From Opitutia bacterium (GTDB lineage Bacteria > Verrucomicrobiota > Verrucomicrobiia > Opitutales > UBA953), in NCBI GenBank assembly GCA_021204635.1, contig JAJPZB010000059.1, positions 1 through 14,201 on the forward strand: a DNA stretch of 14,201 nt. Direction: 5' to 3'. Numbering within the stretch: the stretch's first letter is position 1; each line of letters starts with the position of its first letter. The position numbers and the translations under genes were made by a program. The notes below the pieces were generated by a model that did not search any database, had not been told where the DNA came from, and worked only from the letters and a program-made list of their open reading frames with translations. Below, piece after piece: positions 14,113-14,201 of the stretch.

Positions 14113-14201
14113 CAACAATCTCGCGCACGCAGTGCGCAACTCTCCCGCTAAGTTAGCGGGAGGGGACCACGATAGTGGTGAGGGTGTGTGTTGGTTGTGC
14201 G
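14113..14201 (+). repeat. C module, copy 2 (three hairpins)
   Basis: H1 (GCGCAC/GTGCGC at 14123-14137) and H2 (CTCCCGCTAA/TTAGCGGGAG at 14142-14162) are conserved. H3 is ACCAC/GTGGT with a GATA loop at 14166-14179, instead of ACCGC/GCGGT with GTTA in copy 1. The 3' tail GTGTGT and GTTGTGCG is shared. Confidence 0.78.

Larger units (their letters stand above)
13880..14201 (+). repeat. Composite repeat element, second copy (truncated by window end)
   Basis: Same order as the left half of the element at 2551-3237: short GTTGGTGGTGGGAAC array (copies at 13882 and 13900), module B, long G-rich array, module C. B and C are nearly identical between copies, whereas the array between them is about 140 bp here and about 220 bp there. 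Whether an inverted right half follows is beyond the window. It starts 6 bp after the HipA-like gene stop. Confidence 0.75.

Noticed and set aside
13954..14139. Pro/Thr/Ser-rich frame in the second array (- strand)
   Set aside because: Same reason as the frames in the first array; it also has no sequence agreement with the frame in the first copy beyond the repeat itself.
1..14201. tRNA or rRNA genes
   Set aside because: No cloverleaf with a T-loop GGTTCGAAT-like sequence or conserved rRNA segment was seen by eye. A tRNAscan run would settle it.

Overview
The window reads as a high-GC Verrucomicrobiota-type chromosome, most like the Opitutales. The basis is a large surface protein with a C-terminal PEP-CTERM anchor, a secreted sulfatase, a periplasmic VWA protein, mostly weak or absent Shine-Dalgarno sites, and abundant short hairpin repeats between genes. 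This placement is an inference from protein style; no rRNA or other phylogenetic marker is present.

Layout. (1) 29-2422 (-): exported PEP-CTERM beta-repeat protein. (2) 2551-3237: gene-free composite element built as [TTGGTGGTGG-like array]-B-[array]-C-[inverted array]-inverted B. B carries one hairpin and C carries three. (3) 3238-5484 (-): an exported endonuclease/exonuclease/phosphatase-family protein followed 24 bp later by peptide release factor 2 (prfB), probably one operon. (4) 5581-5615: rho-independent terminator of nagA, then nagA (5630-6778, -). (5) 6933-8516 (+): secreted sulfatase divergent from nagA. (6) 8519-8624: C-rich repeat array, then a membrane-anchored VWA protein (8643-10256, +) whose N-terminus encodes four in-frame copies of the same repeat word. 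(7) 10314-10964 (-): DtxR/MntR-type metalloregulator with a candidate operator. (8) 11095-12372 (-): argJ. (9) 12570-13874 (+): a solitary HipA-like kinase of the YjjJ type with a fused N-terminal HTH and an AT-rich, repeat-bearing upstream region. (10) 13880-14201: a second copy of the array-B-array-C element, cut by the window end.

How the genes may work together. NagA and the divergent sulfatase fit use of sulfated, amino-sugar-containing glycans such as mucin or glycosaminoglycans. The endonuclease-like protein, sulfatase, VWA protein and PEP-CTERM protein are all predicted to act outside the cytoplasm. argJ, prfB and the metalloregulator are housekeeping.

The least explained feature is the repeat system. 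The octamer GTTGGTGG or its complement occurs 23 times by hand count, both in dense intergenic arrays and inside coding regions. The hairpin modules recur about 11 kb apart with near-identical sequence, and one stem pair has changed on both sides. This is the strongest candidate for something undescribed.
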